64,000 nt of DNA from Gammaproteobacteria bacterium (GTDB lineage: Bacteria > Pseudomonadota > Gammaproteobacteria > Pseudomonadales > Azotimanducaceae). A program made the translations under genes and the position numbers. Below, piece after piece: positions 1-9,072 of the stretch (position 1 is its first letter; every line of letters begins with the position of its first letter). Under the pieces are notes generated by a model. It searched no databases, was not told where the DNA came from, and saw only the letters and a program-made list of their open reading frames with translations. The stretch covers positions 1-64,000 of the forward strand of contig JAPOVY010000141.1 in the NCBI GenBank assembly GCA_026707905.1. Direction: 5' to 3'.

Positions 1-154
1 GAGGTGGTTTCTCCAATGTAAACCGGGATCCATGTGTTTGACGTGTGGTCGATTTTCGCAAATATGTAGACTCCGGGTACGTCATTCCAATTCGTTTTGG
101 TCATTTCGTAAACGGAGAATTCAACTCCCATCCAAGTGGCGTTGGGCTGAGTAT

Positions 155-532
155 TCACGGCTCGTTCTGTGGAATAGCTGCCCTGCCGGATTCAGCCTCC
201 TTATGTATCGCTATGTAGAAGTACCACGCGTATATCAAAATGCTCACCATGACTAACGCAATGAACTGCGCTATGAAGCCGAATTTGTCCAATCCTTGAA
301 GTTGATTGAAATCGTTCAACTGCAGGAGTAGACAAACAAGGTGGATCAGCTGGGGAGATACGCCAAGCACGAGAAGTAGATACGCAAAATTGACCGGTTT
401 ATTGGGTAAGAGAGCACCCTCAATCCTGGTCCTAATGTGTGTAGTAAGTATTGATATCACCGCGATGAACAGCGCTACTACTATGTAGAACTGCGCTTGC
501 GGAAGCAAGAGCGCGTCGTAGTCGCCCATCAA
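155..532 (-). CDS. small three-helix membrane protein
   Basis: A 125-residue protein with three clear hydrophobic segments at about residues 13-33, 46-69 and 85-107, and a short polar C-terminus. I do not recognise the family. Its start overlaps the stop of the upstream gene (529-1122) by 4 nt, so the two are almost certainly translated as one unit. The partner carries a phospholipase-D-like domain next to a membrane helix. This suggests a two-component membrane complex, perhaps an effector module, since the neighbours are a large fusion helicase and a reverse transcriptase. The function is inference only. Confidence 0.6.
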   Translation of the reverse strand: MMGDYDALLLPQAQFYIVVALFIAVISILTTHIRTRIEGALLPNKPVNFAYLLLVLGVSPQLIHLVCLLLQLNDFNQLQGLDKFGFIAQFIALVMVSILIYAWYFYIAIHKEAESGRAAIPQNEP

Positions 533-1122
533 GGACGCCTAGAATCTGCTAAAGACCTGTTCCTTTCAAAGTGGCTTAGCCAAGGCGATGCGATTTTCCC
601 TGCAGTCCCGATTGCGAACCATGGGACTGTCCTTAGTGTAAATGCCCTTTCAATTTCCTTGAATCTGTGAGCTGACAGATGGACCATTTTGCCGCCATCG
701 ACGATCTTGTAGTGGGTTTCATTGACCTCTCTCGGCGTACCCGAATACCAAATCTCAACGTTTTCGCTGAATTCGTCATCTGCAAGTTGCGCCAATCTAA
801 TATCGTCATTCTTGTCATTGAACAAACATCTGATCTTGAGTTTCGGGTATTTCTCAATCTGCGCTCGGATCGCGGAAATAACGTCTTCGCTGTTGTATAC
901 GGACTTTGAGGAATCGTCTCCATCATCGAAGATCGTAACGCTTTTCTTTGCGTTATTTATAAGACGAACATAGATTTCGACAGCCTTCTCGTCGGAATTC
1001 ATATCTCTAACTAGCTTGACCCACATATCGCCCTGTATGGCGAAAATCGCGATCAATCCGACGAGCTGTACGAGCACAAAAGCGGAAACAAATATCCACT
1101 CGATGCCCTGTATCATGGGCAA
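529..1122 (-). CDS. membrane-anchored phospholipase-D-like protein
   Basis: A 197-residue protein with one N-terminal hydrophobic helix (about residues 9-30) and then a soluble domain. The soluble part opens with a pattern seen in PLD-like proteins (VKSVTIFDD-like strand after a helix). Near residue 137 it has HYKIVDGGKMVHLS, which resembles a shortened HxK-x-D (HKD) motif. Only one such motif is visible, so an active enzyme would have to dimerise; it could also be a non-catalytic PLD fold. It overlaps the following three-helix membrane gene by 4 nt. Its position beside a helicase and a reverse transcriptase is compatible with a defence effector, but nothing here proves it. Confidence 0.55.
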   Translation of the reverse strand: MPMIQGIEWIFVSAFVLVQLVGLIAIFAIQGDMWVKLVRDMNSDEKAVEIYVRLINNAKKSVTIFDDGDDSSKSVYNSEDVISAIRAQIEKYPKLKIRCLFNDKNDDIRLAQLADDEFSENVEIWYSGTPREVNETHYKIVDGGKMVHLSAHRFKEIERAFTLRTVPWFAIGTAGKIASPWLSHFERNRSLADSRRP

Positions 1123-1415
1123 GACTCCACCGATGGCGCAAAATCATACATATTCGAAATGCCCAAAAATCACTGATTAGTAGTAAATGCGTGTCTTGAC
1201 GTCAGCATTTTTGCGTTTCAGTCGATTTGTACAGAAATGAGCGTTTTAAGGACTTTCCTCATGGTTTTAGGCGTTTTATCCGTCTTAGATCATCCGCGCA
1301 TTGATTCACGAGCGCTATCGAATCACTATTACTGGTCTAGGTGATGAACGTTTGTCAATGTTCTAAGGATTTGATTCGATTTGAATGAATTAACCTTATC
1401 GAAAGCAGAACGCAA
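1123..1415. promoter_or_regulatory. divergent intergenic region
   Basis: About 290 bp separate the leftward membrane/PLD pair from the rightward fusion helicase. Any promoters for both units should lie here. The stretch is AT-rich around 1140-1200 and 1330-1400. I see no convincing paired -35/-10 boxes, operator palindrome or small gene. Confidence 0.3.
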
Positions 1416-4400
1416 ATGAGGAGAGAGCATTGGCTCGACTCGAGTGCCATCAACAGAAGGCTTTCACGGAGCTCATATCGAAGGATGGTGTCGCTCGATC
1501 TGGAAGGTAGAAAAAACATAACCGCGATCGGTGCTGTTCGGACAGATAGCTCAAGAACGTTCAATTGGACGGGACGTCGTGACAAACTCAGAACGGCGTT
1601 ACTCGAACTCGATTCGTTCGTAGAAGGTGCAGATTGCTTGGTCGGTCATAACATCATCGACCATGATTTACCTCTGTTAGCTAAACACGCATCCGACTTA
1701 AATCTACTGCGACTTCCTGTAGTCGATACGCTCTATCTCAGTCCACTTGCCCGTCCGGCAAACCCCTACCACCACTTAGTCAAACAATACAAGGAACCCG
1801 GACTAGCACGAATACAGCCAAATGATCCGCTTCTTGATGCTGAACTGACGCTTGAGCTGCTTGCTGACATCCTCGACGAATTAGAAGAAGGTGAGCCTGA
1901 CCTTCTCGCCGTATGGCATGCTTTGCTCGCTCACGAGCTGCCGAGATTCGCGTTTGATGGTCTGTTTCGGCGCACTCGTGGCGTCAACGTCACCCCTAAA
2001 GTCTCAGAAGTTACCCCGATCATCGAGAGGCGCCTCGCTCACGGTGGATGTCCGAATCTCGCTACAACTATTGCACGTGAGACGATAGATCATGCGTTAC
2101 CGTTAATTTACCTCTTAGCGTGGTTACCGGTCTCAGGTGGTAACTCGATTATTCCGCCTTATGTCGAACATCGCTTCAGACCGAGTGTATTGGCTGAACG
2201 ACTGCGCGACACGCATTGCGGCGAAAGAGATTGCTCATGGTGCTCGCAACGTCACGATCCAACAGCTGCACTAACCCGATGGTTCGGTCACACTGATTTT
2301 CGCGCATACCCTGTTGATTCAGCAGGCAAGAGCCTTCAAAAGGTCATCACCGAGAAGCACTTAACACGAAAGCACGTACTCGGTATTCTTCCAACTGGTA
2401 GTGGCAAGTCGCTTTGCTATCAGTTGCCAGCGCTGATGCGGTATGAAGCCACTGGGGGATTAACGGTAGTGATCTCGCCTCTCGTGGCACTAATGGCCGA
2501 TCAGGTCACGGCGATGGACCGAAACGGTATTCACTGTGCGACCACCATCAACGGCTTGATCTCTTGGGCGGAACGTGCGAAGGCTCTTAACGACATTCGA
2601 TTCGGAGACGCGGGTATCGTGCTTGTCGCACCGGAACAACTGCGCAACCGTTCGTTCCGCAACGCACTCGCTGGACGTCGCATCGTTGCATGGATACTCG
2701 ACGAAGCTCATTGTTTGTCGAAATGGGGTCACGATTTTCGGCCGGACTATCGATACATCGCACGATACATAAAGGAGCACCATTCTGACCAACTCGCGCC
2801 TATTCTCTGTTTGACCGCAACCGCGAAGAAGGACGTTATCGAAGAGATTCGTTCGCATTTCGAAGCATCTCTCCAAGCGGAGTTAGAAGTTGTCGACGGA
2901 GGCGCTGAGAGGAGAAATCTGGAATTTGTAGTTTCACCGACGACTGATGCACAACGCGTCGAGCATATCCACCAGGCGATTGTGGATTCGCTCGGACATG
3001 TCAGCTCAGGTGGGGCGATCGTTTATTGCGCGACCAAACGAAGTTCCGAGGAAACTGCCGAAGCACTTTTACAACGCGGTTTGCGAGCTCGGTTTTTTCA
3101 TTCCGGATTGTTGCCAGAACAGAAGAAGGAGATCCAACAAGGGTTTCATGAGGGTGAGATCGAAGTCGTAGTCGCGACAAACGCATTCGGTATGGGTATC
3201 GATAAACCCGATGTCCGAGCCGTGGTTCATGCGGAAATACCTGGATCGCTTGAAAACTACCTGCAAGAGGCGGGACGCGCGGGTAGGGATGGTCAACCGG
3301 CACGCTGTCTGCTACTTTTCGCTGACGAGGATCCCGAAAAGCAATTCTCACTCACTGCTCGGTCGCGCTTAGAACGCAGGGATATTCAGGCGGTACTAAG
3401 GGCGATTCGACGACTGGATTCACAACGACGGAGGCACAGCGAAGACATAGAAGAGGCAGTGGTCGCGACGAGCGGTGAAATTCTTATCGAGGATAAGGAC
3501 GGTGATTTCGAGCGCGATTCCGCCACTGATGACGACCGAGTCCGTACGGCCATCGCGTGGCTAGAAGACGCGAAACTGACGGTTCGAGACGAGAATCGCA
3601 CTTCGGTGTTTCCTTCATCTTTACGCGTCAGGAGTGTCGAACAGGCGCGACAACGTATCAACCAGGAAGCGAAGAGATTCGGAATCCAGAACGACGCGCA
3701 ATTGAGGATGGTGGACGTTTTCCGAATGCTTGCGCAAGCTGACCCAGATGAGGGCATCACCACGGACGAATTGATGAACGAGTGTGGTTGCAGCCTTCCT
3801 CAGCTTCGCTCGGTGTTCAGCGGTTTAGAAGTATTGGGTATCGCAACCAACGACATTGGCGTCACCGCATATATCCATGAAGGCGTAGAGAACAGCTCAC
3901 AGCAGCGCTTTGATAGCGCGATAGAGCTGGAACAGGCGATGATCGAAACACTGCGCGAAACAGCGCCCGATCTAGAAGTGAATGAGTGGACGACGGTCGG
4001 ATTGCGAGCGCTCTCGCAGTATCTACGTGAACAAGGCAATGAAGACCCATTACCGGAGCGCCTTATGAGACTACTACGGAGTATCGCCGCAGACGGTCGG
4101 GAAGAACCTGATGCGTTACGCAGTATCGAAATTCGATCACGTGACCTCGACGGCGTCCGCGTTCGTCTGCGACGAAATTGGGACACAATCGAACGGCTTG
4201 CATCTCTTCGTCGTGATGGCGCTGAGCACATTCTTACCCACTTACGCAGCAAACTAACGTCTGGCGCACGCGGTCGCGACCTGCTAGTCGATTCGACGTA
4301 TGGTCAGCTCGAACGGTGTATTAGAGATGACGACAAACTAACCCCAAAACTACATAGACAGAACGTTCAAGCTTTGGTAGATCGTGCGCTTCTTTGGCTG

Positions 4401-6632
4401 CACGAACAGTCGATCATCACGTTGAATCGGGGTATGACCGTGTTCCGACCCGCGATGACGCTTCGAGTCAAGCGCGATGGTCGCCCATTTACCCGTGATG
4501 ACTTTGCACCTCTAGAACAACACTATGTTGAAAAGACGACACAGGTCCATGTCGTCGCCGAATTTGCACGCGTAGGGATGGCAGATGTCGAACTAGCGTT
4601 GAGACTTGCGAAGGACTATTTTGAATTGGACAACCAAGCGTTTATCGAGAAGTGGTTCAAGGGTCAAGAACGCGCGCTTCGTCGCGAAACACTACCTAAT
4701 CACTACGACGAGATCGCTACAGACCTCGGTAACCGCAGTCAAGAGCGGATCGTTGCGGACGAACGTGAGCGGACGAACGTGCTGGTGCTCGCGGGACCGG
4801 GTTCTGGAAAGACACGAGTACTCGTGCATCGCATTGCCTATCTGGTTCGAGTTCGACGTGAAGCAGCGGACCGAATCCTTGCGCTGACATACAACCGTCA
4901 CGCGGCAGTGCAAGTTCGCAGACGCTTACATGACCTCATCGGTGTCGATGCCCGTCGTGTCAACGTGATGACTTGTCACGCGCTCGCACTGCGGATTCTT
5001 GGCATTTCTTTCGCAGATATGGCGAAACATCCAAGTGAGGGTGATTTTGATGCGATTCTTCGGCGAGCGACAGGATTGCTCCGAGTTGACTCCGAATCCT
5101 CAACGTTCGTTAGTCGTGAGCAAATGATCGGGCGACTGAGTTGGATTCTGGTCGACGAATATCAGGATATTGGTGAAGAAGAGTTTGAGTTCATCTCCGC
5201 GTTGACTGGTCGAACGCTAGCCGACGACGATGCGAAATTGAATCTTTTCGCCGTGGGTGACGACGATCAGAACGTGTATAGCTTCAAAGGCGCATCGGTC
5301 GAGTACATTCGTCGTTTCGAACAAGATTACAGCGCACGACGCAACTATCTCTTGGAAAACTACAGGTCGACTGCGAACATCATCGATGCGGCGAATCGAT
5401 GCATCGATGTCACCCAAGACCGTCTCAAGCGAGACCAAATTCTGCGCGTCGACGCTTCGCGAGAAGCGGAGCCGCCAGGAGGAGCGTGGCAGGCGATCGA
5501 TCCTGTGGCTAATGGTCGCGTGCAGATTCTCAATGTGACGGGTGGTCAGTTGACGCAAGCGGTCGCTTCGGTGGATGAACTTCAACGTCTGTCGAAGTTG
5601 GATGGCGGCTGGCGCTGGGATCGTAGTGCCGTCATCGCAAGGAACTGGCGCGATTTAGACGCGGTGGCATCCGTATGCAGGATCCGAGATATTCCGTTTC
5701 AGATTGGGAATGAGCAACTTGGCTCGTTCTGGCGCGTTCGAGAGACGCAGTCGTTTCTCAGGACTCTGGATGCGAAAGGTACAACGGTTGAATCAAATTT
5801 CTTGGCGAGGGTCCTCAATACTGACTCGGATAGTCCGTGGGATCAATTGCTTACACAAGCGGTGGATGAGCTATTGCTCGAAGAAAAAGACGCATCGGTG
5901 CTTCCTGTAAGTTACGTCAAGGATTGGTTGGGGGAGTGGAGTCACGAGATTCGTCGCCGACAGACGGGTCTGCTTCTTACCACCGCACATAGTGCAAAAG
6001 GTCTTGAGTTCGACCACGTTGCCATATTGGATGGCACATGGAACACCACGAATTACGGTGAGGATGTAGATGCGCCAACGCGACTCTTCTATGTATCCAT
6101 GACGCGTGCGAAGCAGACCCTCTTGATTCTCTCAGTAAGGGATTCAAGTCATTTCAATGGTCTAGACGAAAGACTTGGTGGGTACACAAATCAAAGAGCG
6201 CAATGGTTATTCAAACCGCTCTTTGGCGCGTCGTGCGCTCTCACACGCGATGCACCTGATGTTGATCTGTCGGATGATCGTCTCGCCGAAAGATACATGG
6301 TCTGCACATTAGGCGATGTCTGGATCGACTTCGCTGGACGGCATCCCAGCGATAGCTCGGTGCATGATGCAATTGCTGCACTTAGTTTCGGTGACGATCT
6401 CTCATTGACAAGGACTGATTCTCGTTGGGAAATACGCGATCGTGCTGGTGGTTGTGTCGGTCACATGGCACAGAGCTGGCACGATTCAACTGATTTAAAT
6501 GTGCTTCATGCTACGGTACATGGCGTATATAAGCGTTGGAAGTCGGATGTCTCAGTCGAAGGTTTCGCTGAGAGATTGAAATCAGACACTTGGGAGGTCG
6601 TTGTACCTAAGTTGTTGTTGCAACCGCGGTAA
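1416..6632 (+). CDS. DEDD exonuclease-RecQ-UvrD fusion helicase
   Basis: A 1738-residue fusion of three DNA-processing modules. Residues about 24-160 look like a DEDD 3'-5' exonuclease: SLDLEG supplies D28 and E30, GHNIIDHD lies near 77-84, and DAELT near 141. Residues about 300-680 are a RecQ-type superfamily 2 helicase, with Walker A PTGSGKS at 326-332 and DEAH at 429-432. Residues about 1100-1640 are a UvrD/Rep-type superfamily 1 helicase, with AGPGSGKT at 1126-1133, DEYQD at 1247-1251, GDDDQNVYSFKG and a TAHSAKGLEFD motif. The ATG at 1485 (residue 24) sits directly before the exonuclease and may be the real start; neither start has a good ribosome site. Large exonuclease/RecQ/UvrD fusions are known; role inferred as DNA repair or anti-phage processing. 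The reading frame is intact. Confidence 0.9.
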   Translation: MRREHWLDSSAINRRLSRSSYRRMVSLDLEGRKNITAIGAVRTDSSRTFNWTGRRDKLRTALLELDSFVEGADCLVGHNIIDHDLPLLAKHASDLNLLRLPVVDTLYLSPLARPANPYHHLVKQYKEPGLARIQPNDPLLDAELTLELLADILDELEEGEPDLLAVWHALLAHELPRFAFDGLFRRTRGVNVTPKVSEVTPIIERRLAHGGCPNLATTIARETIDHALPLIYLLAWLPVSGGNSIIPPYVEHRFRPSVLAERLRDTHCGERDCSWCSQRHDPTAALTRWFGHTDFRAYPVDSAGKSLQKVITEKHLTRKHVLGILPTGSGKSLCYQLPALMRYEATGGLTVVISPLVALMADQVTAMDRNGIHCATTINGLISWAERAKALNDIRFGDAGIVLVAPEQLRNRSFRNALAGRRIVAWILDEAHCLSKWGHDFRPDYRYIARYIKEHHSDQLAPILCLTATAKKDVIEEIRSHFEASLQAELEVVDGGAERRNLEFVVSPTTDAQRVEHIHQAIVDSLGHVSSGGAIVYCATKRSSEETAEALLQRGLRARFFHSGLLPEQKKEIQQGFHEGEIEVVVATNAFGMGIDKPDVRAVVHAEIPGSLENYLQEAGRAGRDGQPARCLLLFADEDPEKQFSLTARSRLERRDIQAVLRAIRRLDSQRRRHSEDIEEAVVATSGEILIEDKDGDFERDSATDDDRVRTAIAWLEDAKLTVRDENRTSVFPSSLRVRSVEQARQRINQEAKRFGIQNDAQLRMVDVFRMLAQADPDEGITTDELMNECGCSLPQLRSVFSGLEVLGIATNDIGVTAYIHEGVENSSQQRFDSAIELEQAMIETLRETAPDLEVNEWTTVGLRALSQYLREQGNEDPLPERLMRLLRSIAADGREEPDALRSIEIRSRDLDGVRVRLRRNWDTIERLASLRRDGAEHILTHLRSKLTSGARGRDLLVDSTYGQLERCIRDDDKLTPKLHRQNVQALVDRALLWLHEQSIITLNRGMTVFRPAMTLRVKRDGRPFTRDDFAPLEQHYVEKTTQVHVVAEFARVGMADVELALRLAKDYFELDNQAFIEKWFKGQERALRRETLPNHYDEIATDLGNRSQERIVADERERTNVLVLAGPGSGKTRVLVHRIAYLVRVRREAADRILALTYNRHAAVQVRRRLHDLIGVDARRVNVMTCHALALRILGISFADMAKHPSEGDFDAILRRATGLLRVDSESSTFVSREQMIGRLSWILVDEYQDIGEEEFEFISALTGRTLADDDAKLNLFAVGDDDQNVYSFKGASVEYIRRFEQDYSARRNYLLENYRSTANIIDAANRCIDVTQDRLKRDQILRVDASREAEPPGGAWQAIDPVANGRVQILNVTGGQLTQAVASVDELQRLSKLDGGWRWDRSAVIARNWRDLDAVASVCRIRDIPFQIGNEQLGSFWRVRETQSFLRTLDAKGTTVESNFLARVLNTDSDSPWDQLLTQAVDELLLEEKDASVLPVSYVKDWLGEWSHEIRRRQTGLLLTTAHSAKGLEFDHVAILDGTWNTTNYGEDVDAPTRLFYVSMTRAKQTLLILSVRDSSHFNGLDERLGGYTNQRAQWLFKPLFGASCALTRDAPDVDLSDDRLAERYMVCTLGDVWIDFAGRHPSDSSVHDAIAALSFGDDLSLTRTDSRWEIRDRAGGCVGHMAQSWHDSTDLNVLHATVHGVYKRWKSDVSVEGFAERLKSDTWEVVVPKLLLQPR

Positions 6633-7021
6633 TCACTCATTCCCCATGCTGCAAAGCACTTTGTCGAGTATCTCTCGGATTTGATTCTCAGAATTAGATT
6701 CACAGAAATGAGATAGCAGCTCTTGAAAAAGCATGGGACAGACCTTATATATTCAGAATGCCACCCGGAAGGGGTGTTCAGTTACGTGTATACACTGCCG
6801 AAGCAAACTGCTAGGACAGTCCGAGACGTTTGATCCATTATTGGATTACCTCTTGGAAGGTGACTACGGAGATTGTTAACGTGCTGGTGAAACTTCACCG
6901 ACAAGCGAACGGCATCATACCGAACTAAGTTCGAAATGACGCACACGATTAAATACAGCGGGGGCGGAATTGTCAACGACTAGTGCGTTAGTCGAATGTT
7001 CCGCCACCAATCGAGAGTTTC
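6633..7021 (+). other. non-coding leader upstream of the reverse transcriptase
   Basis: About 390 bp without a convincing gene. Two short hairpins are visible: CACCC/GGGTG with a 5-nt loop at 6762-6776, and GGTGA/TCACC with a 4-nt loop at 6886-6899. Some defence-associated reverse transcriptases (DRT2 and others) use a structured non-coding RNA encoded just upstream as template, so this stretch is the natural place to look for one. That role is inference; the visible structure is modest. Confidence 0.3.
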
Positions 7022-8441
7022 ATGACATACGACAAGAGATGATCTGAAGCAATACCGTCACTTTGACGCACCGATTCCTCTAGCGGAGATCCACGCACTC
7101 GTTGAGAATCCCCAGAGGGTGGCTGAGCACAAGTTTTTCCCTCTTCTTCGTTACGACGATCAGTGGGTGCCATATCGATCGGGCGAACCTGAGAATAAAA
7201 AAAAGAAACTGCGTCCGATTCGCTATGGTGCTCGTGGAGATACGTATATCTTCAAGTATTACCGACGGGAGCTGTCGAAGCTGTATGAGGCGCGGCTTGA
7301 CTGTTTAGGTATTGCTCAGTGCCCCATTGCCTACCGCAAAATACAGAGGGATAGTGGTATCGGTGGGAAGTGCAACATTGATTTCGCAAAAGATGCGTTT
7401 GATCAGATAGACTCATTCGGCGACTGTGTGGCTATCGCGTTAGACATCGAGAGCTATTTTGAAAATCTAGATCACGCACGGATCAAGCGTGTTTGGAGTG
7501 ATTTGCTAGGTGTAGAGCGATTACCTCCAGATCACTTTGCAGTCTTCAAGAACATTACGCGATACAGGTTTGTTGATCGTCAAGCGGTACTCCATCGCTT
7601 AGGGTACGTTGGGTCGGAAGGCCTTTTACTGCAGCTAAAAGAGGTGCCTATTCAGCTTTGCTCGCCAGCTGACTTCAGAGCAAAGATCTGCGGAAAGGAC
7701 TCGAACTTCACTTCGCTTATTCGGAAAAACACCTTGTCACGGGGTGTCCCGCAAGGAACCCCCATATCTGATCTCATCGCAAATTTCTATCTATTGGATT
7801 TTGATCTACAGATGCATCGATACGCGGAAAATCTGGGTGGTTGCTACATGAGATATTCTGACGACATACTTTTAGTGCTACCCGGCGGACGCGAATTAGT
7901 AGACGATGCTGTACTTTTTGCATCCAATCAAATACAGAACTACGGAGAAAACTTGAAGATTAAGAGTTCAAAGACTTGCGCTGTTCAATTTCAGCTCCAA
8001 GGTGGTAAACTGCGATATCAACACATCAAACAGCGTTCGGATGAGGGGAACAAAAACGGATTCGAGTATCTCGGGTTTAGATACGATGGTCGACGCGTGT
8101 ATGTGCGCGATAGCACCATGTCAAGTTTCTACCGCAAAGTCTCGGCTGCGGCAAAGGTAGAAGGCTGGAGACATGCACTGGAGAGGGATTCGAAGGATAT
8201 CACGTACTTGTCGGACACGTTTAACTACTCGCAATTTAGTCAACAGTTCAGCCGCGTTAAGGGCTTTAATCCTAATGGCGAATTCAGAGAGAGAACCTTC
8301 TACAGCTACCTCAAGCGAGCTACGGACACCTTCGGTTCAAGAGGGGATCGGATTCTGCGTCAGGCGAAGGGTTTCAAGAAATTCATGCACGATAGAGTTG
8401 AGGAAGCGATAATTCGTGCGGTTTCGTGCAGAAAACCGTAA
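7022..8441 (+). CDS. defence-type (DRT/UG) reverse transcriptase, start out of frame
   Basis: A reverse transcriptase of about 470 residues. Catalytic motif A is ALDIESYF (first Asp encoded at 7443), the RT2/B region has RGVPQGTPISDLIANF, and motif C is YSDD at 7854-7865. There is no intron maturase or HNH domain, which suits the standalone unknown-group/DRT enzymes rather than group II introns. The open frame begins after a TGA at 7023 and has no ATG before the conserved-looking segment LKQYRHFDAPIPL. An ATG at 7022 reads MTYDKR and then TGA; skipping one base there gives MTYDKRDLKQYRHF and continues through the enzyme. The first usable in-frame start, GTG at 7119, would lose about 30 residues. 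Either the start is CTG or another rare codon, or there is a one-base error, mutation or +1 frameshift. The exact DRT class is not settled. Confidence 0.85.
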
Positions 8442-9072
8442 AAGATCCCCACGGAACCGACATAGAATTTAGTAAGTGTTCGGGATTCTAGAGGCGATGG
8501 CGCTACTAAGAGCGACTTTTGTAAATAGAAGCCTGAAGCGCGTTCCGGTAGCTCCTTCTGCAATCAAAAAACTCGGTCAGATGTGATGGCCTGCTCACTT
8601 GATCGTCGTAATATGGTTTTGGCATATTTTTGTGTTTTGAAAACCCACGGCGTATCCCACACCAAACGGCGACGGTCGCCGCAACGCGAGTGTCGCTTAA
8701 CTCTACGCTAATTCTTTGGACGTCACCGTAGGCTACAGATTGTCCCGACCCCTGATCCCAGAATTCGTACTTCGACCGTCAGAAATAGCTGAATCACATA
8801 CAAAGAGCCGTAGTAAATCGCGCGCAAGCGTCCAACCTGAACTATTTCCTGATATCGTTTCGCTGAGACGCCACGTATTGCGAGCAGGCCTGAAGTTCAA
8901 GCTTAGATTAATTAAAGGCTAGCGTGCATCGGTTTTCAGCATCGCAATTTACATTTTTAGCTTCCGTCTCGTTACGTCAAACGCCTTTGTGTAGTAATTG
9001 GAAGACGGCTACGAGCTTGCGATCTAACGAAATCTGCGGTAGATTTAGGTCCAGTCGGATTTCATGTGGTCC
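8442..9072. other. 630-bp stretch without a convincing gene
   Basis: Between the reverse transcriptase and the convergent TonB-receptor remnant. An open frame at 8716-8922 (+, TTG start) encodes 68 basic residues with no recognisable motif and is probably chance or a relic. A short GC-rich palindrome, CGGCG/CGCCG, lies near 8668-8682. I see no terminator with a T tract. Confidence 0.3.

Noticed and set aside
1..154. Gene fragment entering from the left edge
   Set aside because: No frame with recognisable sequence; cannot be supported.
8716..8922. 68-residue frame after the reverse transcriptase
   Set aside because: TTG start, no motif, basic composition; kept only as a note.
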